Origin: Cricetomys ansorgei
Taxonomy: Eukaryota; Chordata; Mammalia; Rodentia; Nesomyidae
NCBI GenBank assembly: GCA_026225945.1
Contig: JAMJFZ010000690.1
Location: forward strand, 124,001-188,000
Length of the DNA: 64,000 bases
Reading direction: 5' to 3'
Under the pieces are notes generated by a model, which saw only the letters and a program-made list of their open reading frames with translations, searched no databases and was not told where the DNA came from. Made by a program: the position numbers and the translations under genes. Positions 22,309 to 31,176 of the stretch are shown piece by piece. Every line of letters starts with the position of its first letter. Positions within the stretch are counted from its first letter, which is position 1.

Positions 22309-23000
22309 TGTATGAGTGTTTGCTAAGCCTAATCATTTTAGCTTAGATACTCAGAGACCAGAGAAAAACAGTACAGAAGCCCATGCTTTGATTTCTGGTC
22401 TAGGTCTTGCTCATTCGGGGTGGGGCCTCCCTCCCCTTATCAAGGATTTAGCTGTAATAAGCAAAGCCCTCCCTTGATTTGGGGAGAGCAGGAAGAACTA
22501 CTTACCTTGGATGGTTTGGTGTTAGGATCACAACTTCTACTTCCAATACACAGACTCCTTGGCTTTACTGTGACATTTCTTGTTTGGCAAGACTTTCTTA
22601 TTGTGGAAACCTGATCCCTAATGGGAACAGGAAAAAATAATGCCTTTTACAATACATCAAAGTATCCAGGAGGCCCACTACTACTATACTAAGATCAGAA
22701 CACCTACCTGATGGTTAGAGCAAGGCACCTACCTGATGATGAACAAGGTACCTACCTGATGATGAGTAGAATGCCTTTCTGAAGGTGAGAGGAGGACACC
22801 TATGTGATGGTTAGAACAAGACACCTACCTGATGGTTAGAGGGGTACCAGCCAAGCTTCCTGAGTCTGCCCCCTGAGAGTGGCATTTCACTACTGGCAGC
22901 TCCAGGAGTGAATTCAGGAGGGCCCTGCCCCTCATTATTGGCTAGAATTTACATCACAATGATGCTGCCCAACAAAGGCCTAGCTGTACCATTGTCAACA
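22309..23000 (-). mobile_element. Probable retroviral 5' LTR (ERV)
   Basis: On the minus strand this 692-bp block starts TGTTGACAATGG and ends ACTCATACA, so it has the TGT...ACA termini of an LTR. It is followed at once by the PBS-like sequence. The flanks (AGGGCCC outside, TGTGG inside) do not match, so it is not a solo LTR. It contains a 24-bp tandem repeat, a common LTR enhancer layout, and a perfect splice donor CAAG|GTAAGT (GTAAGT at 22505-22500). I do not find an AATAAA inside it, which weakens the call. It lies about 140 bp upstream of the CAPZA1-like frame in the same orientation and could act as its promoter. Confidence 0.55.
22701..22846. repeat. 24-bp tandem repeat within the LTR, about six units
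   Basis: Degenerate units of the form CACCTACCTGATGGTTAGAG recur about every 24 bp. Units one, five and six are closest to each other. The fourth (GCCTTTCTGAAGGTGAG) is the most diverged. Confidence 0.85.
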
Positions 23001-23084
23001 GGGCCCTCTCCCCTTCTCTATCCTTTCTAGTCTCTGCTTTTCTGTGCCTCTCCTATTTTTCTACCCCTAACTCCCTTTTTTTCT

Positions 23085-23218
23085 TTACAACAGGGTTTCA
23101 TTTTGTAGCACTGGCTGGCCTGAAACTTGCTATGTAGAACAGGCTGCCCTTGAACTCATAGAGTTCTGCCTGCCTCTGCCTCTTCATCCCTAGTGCTGAT
23201 AAAAAGTGTAAGCCCCCC
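23085..23218 (-). mobile_element. B1 SINE, diverged
   Basis: The reverse-complement B1 is recognisable from ACAGGGTTTCATTTTGTAGC through 'ACAGGCTGCCCTTGAACTCA' and 'TGCCTGCCTCTGCCTC' to a degraded head. It sits just outside the proposed LTR. Confidence 0.85.
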
Positions 23219-23690
23219 ACAAGACCTAACCCTTCATTAACAATGTCCATGATGCTCACTCTCTCTTTCCCTCTCTCATCATTTTAATTGTATCTTGATC
23301 TCTTTATAAATCTCCTGTGTCTCTCCCTTCTTGTCTTTTCTTCAATACTGCCCCTTGTTTTTCTCCCAAGCCTTGTCTTTCCTTTCTCTATCTACTGTCT
23401 ATCTATAGTAGGCTGTCTACTATATTCTTCCCCTATTCCTGTATCCTGTGTCCCTTCCTATCATTTTCTTCTCTTTTGTAGTCTTTTCCTCCAGCCCTCT
23501 CCCATCTTCATGTTTTTCCCTGTTTCCTGCCTGCCCCATAAATATTCTTTGGCAGCTACTCTGTGTAGCTTCTCAGAGGCAGACATTGAGATGGTGGCAG
23601 GTACCTTCTGGTGATATTTGTCTTCCTCAGATCTGCCATTTGCTACAGTGACATCTTCAACCCAATGTTGGCTCACCTCCACACATCAAA
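23219..23690. other. Pyrimidine-rich sequence without a recognised gene
   Basis: C/T-rich on the plus strand, which yields several overlapping frames (23288-23614, 23448-23651 and the opposite strand) rich in Ser, Phe and Leu. These are compositional and not supported as genes. Confidence 0.5.
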
Positions 23691-23699
23691 ACTGCTTAA

Positions 23700-24023
23700 T
23701 TAGAAATCAAAATCCACCCCAAATACAGGAGATTTAAGGATTAAAAAAAGTATTTCAGTAATCCCTTGAGTATTAATATTCTCTTGTGTACAAGGGTCTT
23801 GTTGTATATGTTTGATGAATTTTCTCAGCTCTGCAGAAACTAATTTTGCAAGAATTCTAAGAAACTCTGTCAAATAACTCTTATCCTTGGAGCCAATGTT
23901 TGTTCCTAAGTATAGTTTAGAAAGGATCAAAGTAAGGTTTCCATTAGCATTTTCAAGTTCTTTAGGAAATGAAAAGCAGTATTCTAACTCCTTTTTCCCA
24001 AATCCAGAGGGGAATATAGACAT
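23700..24023 (-). CDS. Unidentified 107-codon open frame (doubtful)
   Basis: The frame gives a mixed hydrophilic sequence with a helix-like middle (LTEFLRILAKLVSAELRKF) and little low complexity, unlike most chance frames here. An in-frame TGA lies four codons upstream of the ATG. I do not recognise the family. It could be a pseudogene fragment of a host or viral protein, or chance. Confidence 0.15.
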   Translation of the reverse strand: MSIFPSGFGKKELEYCFSFPKELENANGNLTLILSKLYLGTNIGSKDKSYLTEFLRILAKLVSAELRKFIKHIQQDPCTQENINTQGITEILFLILKSPVFGVDFDF

Positions 24024-24222
24024 ACTTTGAAATCAGGGCATGCATGTTTACTTCCATGATGATACACATGTGTAAATACAATAACAATGTACTTCATCAA
24101 AAAACTTTTCATGTACATAAATGCTTTCTCAATACAAAATGCTGTTGTGTACATAAACACACAAATCCTCTAAAACCTACAGTGCTATGCATCAACTTAA
24201 TTAAAGATAAATTTTTAGGATA

Positions 24223-24646
24223 TGTCTTAGTTAGGATTACTATTGCTGTGATGAAACACCATGATCAAAGCAACTTGGAGAGGAAAGGGTTTACTTGGCT
24301 TACACTTCCATATTACAGGCCATCACTAAGGGAAGTAGGGACAAGAACTCAAACTGGGCAGGAACCTGGAGGCAGGAGTTGATGAAGAGGTTATAGAGGG
24401 GTGCTGCTTACTGACTTGTGCCTCACAGCTTGCTCAGCCTGCTTTCTTCAAGAAGTCAGGACCACCAGCCCAGGGATGACCTCATCCACAATGTGCATGG
24501 CCTTCTCCCATCAATTACTAATTAAGAAAATGCCCTACAGACTTGCCTATGGCCCAGTCTTATGGAGGCATTTTCTTAATTTAGGTAACTAACCTCCTCT
24601 CAGATGACTTTAGCTTGTGTCAAGTTGACTAAAACTATCCAGCACA
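24223..24646 (+). mobile_element. Rodent medium-reiteration repeat with TG...CA ends
   Basis: It starts TGTCTTAGTTAGGATTACTA, continues with GCTGTGATGAAACACCATGA and GGAAAGGGTTTACTTGGC, and ends CTTGTGTCAAGTTGAC...CAGCACA. The same family recurs at 10425-10771. The ends have LTR-like TG and CA, with AGGAT at 24217-24221 and 24646-24650 nearby as a possible short duplication. The family name is uncertain. Confidence 0.75.
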
Positions 24647-24650
24647 GGAT

Positions 24651-25434
24651 GTTATCATGAACTACACTTAGAAAGAATGACTAGGCAATTTGAGAGTTTC
24701 TGATTTTATGTAAAGATACTATGACATCTCTTGATCCAAGCTTAAGCTATTTCATTCAAAAAGATATCTAAGTAGCTGCTACAAGTAACTGCAAAAGGAA
24801 ATAAGACACAACTCAAAGAATCTTTTACTTTGTACCAAGAAAAAGAAAAGAGAACCTGAGAATGGAGAAACGTGTAAGTTCCTTCATAAACAAAGTCTAC
24901 ATGTCAGCGTGTCCCTTCCACTGTCTTCCATGTATGCTAGGGCTGAAGAGATCCTGGTAACCTTGACAACAACTTGCCTCATTTCTTATCAAACTCTAGT
25001 CCATAGGAGCTGCCATGTGCTTTGTTCTTCTTGGTAGAAAGAGCAACTTGGGGTCTTAAACAATAACAACTACAAAATAAGACTTACACATATCAGTGGC
25101 AAAATGTTTCTTGGCTCTTGAAAAAAACTGAAATAGAGGTATTCTAAAGTGGTCCTTTTCCAGCAAGCTCCCTCACTCACCCTCTAAACACCTTATGATT
25201 TCACCAATAAAGTTTCTTAGACAAAAGGCCTAGAACATACCTTCTGACTTCAGACTCAATGTAATAATGTAATTAGAGACAAGAATTTCAGATGAAATAT
25301 ATCACCCCTTGAAAACTTACTTCAATTTGCAGTATTTATCCTGGGAAGAAATTAAAGGGATATTAGAAATTAATGTACCCTAACTATGTTCCTGAAAAGT
25401 CAAAAATAAGAATGTTAACTAAATTAGTTCAGGA
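24651..25434. other. Unique non-coding sequence
   Basis: No gene or clear repeat family is seen. Confidence 0.45.
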
Positions 25435-25575
25435 AGTTGTCTCCTGTGCCAATGCATTCAAGGCTACTTCCTACTTTCTCTTCTATCAGGTTCAATGTAT
25501 CTGGTTTTATGTTGTGGTCTTTGATCCACTTGGACTTGAGTTTTGTGAGGGGTGATAAATATGGCCCAGTTTGCA
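25435..25575 (-). mobile_element. Inverted 5' part of a LINE-1 (ORF2 segment)
   Basis: The plus strand reads 'TTCAATGTATCTGGTTTTAT', 'GTGGTCTTTGATCCACTTGG' and 'ACTTGAGTTTTGTGAGGGG', the reverse complement of a conserved rodent L1 ORF2 region. It joins directly to a forward L1 3' end at about 25576. Confidence 0.85.
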
Positions 25576-25775
25576 TTCTTCTACATGGGATGCCTCGTCA
25601 AGCCTTGATGTGGGGGCTTGTGGCAAGTCTTGTTGTACCTTTCTATGCCCTGTTCAATTGGTAACTGTGGGAGGCCTGCTCTTTTCTGAGGGGAAGCTGG
25701 GGGGAAGTCTCTTGGGGAGGGAGGGGAGGCTATAGTCAGGTTATATTGTATAAGAGAAGAAAAATTAAAACATAT
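25576..25775 (+). mobile_element. LINE-1 3' end joined to the inverted segment
   Basis: Forward L1 sequence runs from GATGCCTCGTCAAGCC (near 25590) through a G-rich 3' UTR (GGGGAAGCTGGGGGGAAG) to 'GTATAAGAGAAGAAAAATTA' and an A-rich tail. With the preceding block it forms one insertion whose 5' part is inverted. Confidence 0.85.
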
Positions 25776-25984
25776 TATTGGAAAAGAATATTAAATTATT
25801 TTCGGGAAATCTTTATAAAGGCAGAATAATTTGAAATTTCAAGAATAAGAAGTTTAAATAAAACTTCAACACATTACATTCAACAAAATTTCCCTATACT
25901 AGATTTTATCTTAATACAGGAAAAATACATCTAATACAAACCCAAATAACAGTTAAAGACCTAGAAACAATTGTATTATACATG

Positions 25985-25995
25985 TGTGTGAGTGT

Positions 25996-26037
<42 letters not shown>
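25985..26037. repeat. (TG)n microsatellite
   Basis: A nearly pure TG run, with AG and TA interruptions at its 5' end. Confidence 0.95.
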
Positions 26038-26039
<2 letters not shown>

Positions 26040-26429
26040 CAAAATCCTCTTTATGTCTGATATTTTTATGGTGAAAAATGGAAGAAAAGTAACTTTAGCA
26101 GTTGATGTCTGCTGAATTTCAAATAATCAACTACTGATGAACAAATCTCCACTAAGAGGTATGAGAGAGATGCAGCCATGACTACTCCTAGCTCAGAAGA
26201 ACGAAGGGTCTAGGAGCTGTCAAAACTTGTTGATTGTGGTAAAGCTAACTCCAGCTGGAATTCACAGATCCTAAATGCATACTTTAGTGAGTTTTAATGA
26301 ATGTATATTACCATGTAACCAGAGCTCCAACCACTAGGACATTGGTATCTCAAAAAAAGTTCCTACATGACTCCTCGTGAGTTTTCTATTTTAGGTTAAA
26401 CATTTGGCTTATATACCATTTGTGGGTGT

Positions 26430-26862
26430 TGTGAATGAAAATGTTCAGAACATTTGTGTACAAGTTTCTGTGGGAATACTTACTTTAGGTAAATATCCAG
26501 AAGTGGAAATTGTGGTCACAGTATAATTACTTAAATATACTAGAAGCTGCAAAATAGTTTTTCAAAGTACATCCTACATTCTCAGTGGCAATGGGTAGAA
26601 ATTTTTCTTGTTACTGTACCTCTTGCTATTCTGCTGAATATGAAGTAGTATTTGTTATCACTTTCATTTATATTTCTCTGATCACCAGTGATGCTGAAAA
26701 ATGTTTCTCTGTACTTATTGGTAGCTCATACGCCTTTGTCAGTGAAGTTTCTGTTTACTTGTTTTGCTTATTTTGGGGGGTCGATTGCCTTAATATTACT
26801 AAAGTATAGGGATGCTTTGTATATTCTAGATCCATATCTTGTGTCAGATATATAGGTGCATG
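26430..26862 (-). mobile_element. Ancient L1M fragment
   Basis: The plus strand has 'CAGAACATTTGTGTACAAGT', 'AAATATCCAGAAGTGGAAAT', 'TTTATATTTCTCTGATCACC' and 'TTTGTATATTCTAGATCCAT', the reverse complement of the old mammalian L1 ORF2 3' region. It is interrupted by a SINE at 26863. Confidence 0.75.
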
Positions 26863-26962
26863 ATGACTACAGTAAGCTACCCCGTGGGTGCTGGGAACTG
26901 AACTCTAGTCCTCTGCAAAAGCAGCAAGTACTCTTAACCACTGAACCATATCTCCAGCCCCT
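26863..26962 (-). mobile_element. B3-type SINE fragment
   Basis: The reverse-complement head GAACCATATCTCCAGCCCCT is preceded by 'GGTGCTGGGAACTGAACTC' and 'AAGCAGCAAGTACTCTTAAC'. The SINE's 3' half is missing. It interrupts the old L1M. Confidence 0.85.
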
Positions 26963-26969
26963 AAAAGTC

Positions 26970-27890
26970 TATTTAAGATGTCCTTTACCACTTGAATAAA
27001 TATGCCTTCAATTCTCAATTTACAGAGAGTTGTACTTTGTGGAGTGAATGTGAAAAGTTATAAGGTTACGTTTCAGTCTTCAGTGAAATGATCATGTGGT
27101 TTTTTTTCTTCTGTAAATGTTGCAAATTATACTGATTACCTGATTGGTTTTGCAGGTTAAACTAACCTTACATCCCTGGTCATGATGTATTAGGCTTTTT
27201 ACACGCCACTGGACTCAATTTACTACCAATTAAAGACTTTCGTGTCTATTTTAGTGAGAGATGTCAATTCATGATTTTCCTTTCTTATCTTCTATTTGTT
27301 TTATCAGATTTTGTCAGTTGTATGTTGCCTTCATTATATGAGTTGGGAAAACAGGTCTTCCTCCTGTGTTTTCAGGAACAGTTTCTATAAAACAGGTACT
27401 ATTTCTTCCTTCCTTCCATGTATGGTAATAATCAGGAGTAAAACTCTAGAATTCTTTTCTTATTATTTGTTGTATTTTTGAGGTTATAATATAGTTACAT
27501 CATTTCTTCCTTCTTTTTCTCCCTTAAAACCATCCTATATATCTCTCCTTGCTCTCTTCCAAATTGGTGGTGTCTATTTTTTAGGAAAAGAATATTCATT
27601 TCATTGCAGTTTCTTTACTAGACATAAAAGTAGCACAATTTTTATATTTTCTCTTATATCTGTTTATAAAATTTGTGTTTCTACAAATTTATGTCTGACA
27701 ACTGATATGATTAGCACTAGATTGTAATTTTATTCTTTTATCAAAGCTCATAGAATCTTGCAGACTATTGTATCACATTTTTATTTATGATGAAACTGAT
27801 TTGGGTTTTCTCTTTTCTTCCATATCAGTATTGCTAAGAATTCATTGATTTCTTTAAAAATAGAGTCCATGAATCGATTTTAAAGCTTTT
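26970..27890 (-). mobile_element. Ancient L1M ORF2 fragment, continued
   Basis: Landmarks on the plus strand are GAAATGATCATGTGG, 'GTTAAACTAACCTTACATCC', 'CTGGTCATGATGTATTAGGC' and 'ATTCATTGATTTCTTTAAAA'. These follow L1 ORF2 in reverse order with heavy divergence. It belongs to the same element as 26430-26862. Confidence 0.65.
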
Positions 27891-27892
27891 AA

Positions 27893-28020
27893 ATTTTTTA
27901 TTTATTATTATTATTGCATGTGTATATGCCTCCATGGCATAGGGGAAATGGATCAGGGCACATGTGGAGGGCAGAGGACAACCTTCAATACTTAATTCTC
28001 TTCCTCTACTGCAGACCATG
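27893..28020 (-). mobile_element. tRNA-derived SINE fragment inside L1M
   Basis: The A/T-rich block TTTATTATTATTATTGC is followed by CATGTGGAGGGCAGAGGACA, then 'CTTAATTCTCTTCCTCTACT'. This is the tail half of a reverse-oriented B2-superfamily SINE. The head is missing. Confidence 0.5.
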
Positions 28021-28170
28021 TTTTCCTACATTTTTATCTTTGCTGAATATTTATGACTTGTCATCTTTTATTTACTGCCTTTATTCTTGTTTTTCTTTTT
28101 CCTTCTATTACTTTAAGTTCGATTTTTTTCTTCTTTACTGAAATAACTAAAGTGTGAATATAAATAATTG
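28021..28170 (-). mobile_element. Ancient L1M fragment, continued
   Basis: TTCCTTCTATTACTTTAAGT and 'GATTTTAAACTTTGCTTTTT' match old L1 ORF2 in reverse. The same element resumes at 29975, beyond a younger L1. Confidence 0.6.
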
Positions 28171-28185
28171 ATTTTAAACTTTGCT

Positions 28186-29955
28186 TTTTTAAATTTTATT
28201 TTTAATTCTTCTCTAATATATCTGACCCCTCTTCTCCTCCCTCTGCTCATCCCAGCTCTTCCATCTCCCCTCCCCCTAAAGTGTAACCGCCTCCTCCTTT
28301 CCCCAGATAAGAGCAGTCCTCCCAGAGTTACTGCTCAAACAGGGCATAACAAGATGGAACAAGGCCCCACATCAAGGGTGGACTAGGCAACCCAGCATGA
28401 GGAAGAGGGTCCCAAGGGCAGGCAAAAGGGTCAGAGATACACACACACACTCCAGTTTGTAGGAGGTCCACAAGAACACCAAGCCAGACAACCACAAGAC
28501 ATATCTACAGGACTCTGCATGTTCCAAGTCTGCTACTTCAGGCTCTGTGAACCCCTGAGAGTGTTGGCCAGTTGACTCCATAGGGTTTGTTCTCCTTGTG
28601 TCCTCAACCCCTCTGGTCCCTGCAATCCATCCTCCTGTTCTTCTGTGGGGTTACTTGAGCTCTGCACAATGTTTGACCCTGGGTCTCTGCATATGTTCCC
28701 ATCAGCTGCTGGAGGAGGCCTCTCTGATGAAGAATGGGCTAGGTACCAACCTATGAATAGATCAGGATATAATTAGAAATCATCTTGTGGCTATCCAGTC
28801 TCTAGTTCCTGGCTTGCCCTGCAGTGGCAGGCATGGGTTCCCACCCTTGGCATAGGTTTCTGCCCTTCCATTGTTCCTGTGGCTCCTGCATGGAGGTTAG
28901 GTTATATGTCAAAGGTTTTGTGGCTGGGATGGTGTCCCAATCTCACCACTGGAAGCCCAGAAGGGTTACAGAAGATGGCCTGTACAGGCTTTCCATCCCC
29001 CATTGCTAGAGGTGCTGGCCAGGGTCTCATAGATTCCAGTGAGTTTTCCACTGCCCAGGGTCTCCTGAACCTCCTTACATGTTCTCCAAGTCCAGTCATC
29101 TCTCCATATATTGTTTCCCTCCATCCCTCTCCCCGACCTGATCCCTTCTCTTTCCATTCCCATCCTCCCCTAGCCCACTTGCACTTGCACAGTCTGTTCC
29201 ATTTCCCCTTTACCAGGGAGATCCCTGTGCCCCCACTGAGGCCCTCCTTGTTGTACAGTCTCTCTGGATTTGTCAATTGCAGCACCTTTCTCCTTTGTTT
29301 AGCATTTAGTATCCACATATAAGTGAATATATAACATGTATGTCTTTCTGGGACTGGGTTACCTCACTCAGGATGATTTTTTCTAGTTCTATCCATTGCC
29401 TGCAAAATTCATGAAGTCATTTTTTTTATTGTTGTTGCTTTGTTTTAATAGCTGAGTAATACTCCATTATGTAAATGCACCATAATTTCTTTATCCATTC
29501 TTCATTTGATGGATATCTAGGTTGTTTCCATTTTCTGGCATTATGAATAAAGCTGCTATGAACATAGCTGAGCAAGCATCCTTGTGGTAGGATAGACTGT
29601 CCTTTGGGTATATGCCCAGGAGTGGTATAGCCATGTTTTAAGGTAGGTCAATTTCCAATTTCCCTGAGGAATTGCCATATTGATTTCCATAGGGACTGTA
29701 AAAGTTTGCACTCCCACCAGCAATGAAGGGGTGTTCCCCTTGCTCTACATCCTTGCCATCATGAACTGTCATTTGTGTTACAGATCTTAGCCATCTGACA
29801 GATATAAGATGGAATCTCAGAGTAGTTTTGATTCGCATCTCTCAAATGGCTAAGAATGTTGAACATTCCTTTATGTGTTTCTCAGACATTTGAGATTCCT
29901 CTTTTGAGAATTGTTTGTTTAGATCTGTACCGTATTTTTAATTGAATTATTTAAA
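28186..29955 (-). mobile_element. Rodent Lx-type LINE-1, 5'-truncated, inserted in L1M
   Basis: From the plus strand it shows a T-rich tail complement (TTTAAATTTTATTTTTAATT), then the C/T-rich 3' UTR with AGAGTTACTGCTCAAACAGG and 'CAAGATGGAACAAGGCCCCA'. The 3' part of ORF2 follows: 'GATTTTTTCTAGTTCTATCC', 'GCTGAGTAATACTCCATTAT', 'GCTGCTATGAACATAGCTGA', 'TTGGGTATATGCCCAGGAGT'. Several frames on both strands (for example 28879-29322) fall inside it and are L1 remnants or shadows. It is about 1.8 kb and lacks ORF1 and most of ORF2. Confidence 0.9.
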
Positions 29956-29974
29956 CTTTGCCTTTAAAATAAAA

Positions 29975-30165
29975 ACAAAAACAGTCGTTTGATCTAGGAA
30001 TTTTCCTACAATCAGTGCTTCAACCTGCATCTCACAAATTTTGGTATATTGTAAAATTGTTTTCACTCTGTTGAATCATTGTCTATTTTTTGATTGCTTT
30101 CTACTTATTGGTTATCTAGCAGTGTGTTATTTCATTTTTCAAATATTTGAGGATTTTACTTACAT
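29975..30165 (-). mobile_element. Ancient L1M fragment beyond the Lx insertion
   Basis: 'GCTTCAACCTGCATCTCACA', 'AATTTTGGTATATTGTAAAA' and 'TTTCAAATATTTGAGGATTT' are reverse-complement L1M ORF2 landmarks, continuing the element broken at 28170. Confidence 0.7.
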
Positions 30166-30175
30166 TTTAATTTTG

Positions 30176-30202
30176 CTACACTTATTTATTTATATGTGTA
30201 CG

Positions 30203-30245
<43 letters not shown>

Positions 30246-30372
30246 AGCCATGCCACAAGTGTGGTGATCAAACATTTTTCAGAAGTCAATTCTCTCCTTC
30301 CATCATAAGGATCCAGGTATTGAACTCAGGTCTTCAAGCTTGACAGAAAATAACTTCACCTGCTGACTCTAC
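30176..30372 (-). mobile_element. B2-superfamily SINE with internal (GT)n
   Basis: Reverse-oriented SINE: TTTATTTATATGTGTACGTA, a (GT)n run at 30206-30242, then 'CAGAAGTCAATTCTCTCCTT', 'GAACTCAGGTCTTCAAGCTT' and a degraded head near 'CACCTGCTGACTC'. It is of the same subtype as the copies at 40775 and 53225. Confidence 0.7.
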
Positions 30373-30800
30373 TTGGGGTTTTCAAATATTCTTAACTTTT
30401 CTGGAAAGTTATTTCTTTGGTTACTTAAAAGAAAGTATAAATATATGCAGCTATAATCATGGCTTTGTCTTTTTCTTCTGTGTCTTAGTTCCCTTTTAAT
30501 ATCCATTAGATATACACATATATATCATCATTGGCATCTTCTGATGCTTTCCCTTTTGTGATTTTAAATGCTCTTACCTTACCTAACTGTAGTAATTCTA
30601 CTAGTTTTCTTATGTTGACTATTAGCTTGGCCATATATGGATAACAAAACTTAATACTAAAAAGCAATGATAATAGTTGAGTAATTGTTATTCTAACTTT
30701 AAACATATATGAAATTATTACATTTCAATTCAGTGTGATTTCATCTCTGAAGTTTCTAGTTTGAAAGATAAGTTGTTTCTAATATTTCTAATAATATTTC
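30373..30800 (-). mobile_element. Possible further L1M sequence
   Basis: AT-rich sequence that starts with another TTTTCAAATATTCTTAAC-like block and seems to continue the old L1 in reverse. Divergence is too high to be sure. Confidence 0.3.
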
Positions 30801-31140
30801 TAATCTTCAACCATCAAGTGTGTTAGTTTGATTTTCTTCTTCTAAAAGCATAGCATAGTGATAGCTTCTGAGATTAAACCTAAATTATTATTCTTATTCA
30901 TTTGCATATCCTCATATGCAATTTCCATGTTCAAAATTTAGATGTCAAAAAGAAGGAATTCAGTGGAAAAAGAAGAAGAATGAGAGAGAGTGCTTTGGAG
31001 AAATGTAGCAATGACCAAAATAATAAAATTTTTGTATGAAATTGTGTAAATAATACATAAATAAATAATCAATAAATAAATAAGAAAAAAGTTAAATATC
31101 CAAGATTATATTTAAATCTAGTCTTCTTTCACATAATATA

Positions 31141-31176
<36 letters not shown>

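Noticed and set aside
22006..22614. Plus-strand frames overlapping the CAPZA1-like gene and the LTR
   Set aside because: Antisense shadows of the minus-strand gene and LTR.
28879..29322. 147- and 138-codon overlapping frames on both strands
   Set aside because: They lie inside the truncated Lx L1 at 28186-29955 and reflect its 3' region, not genes.
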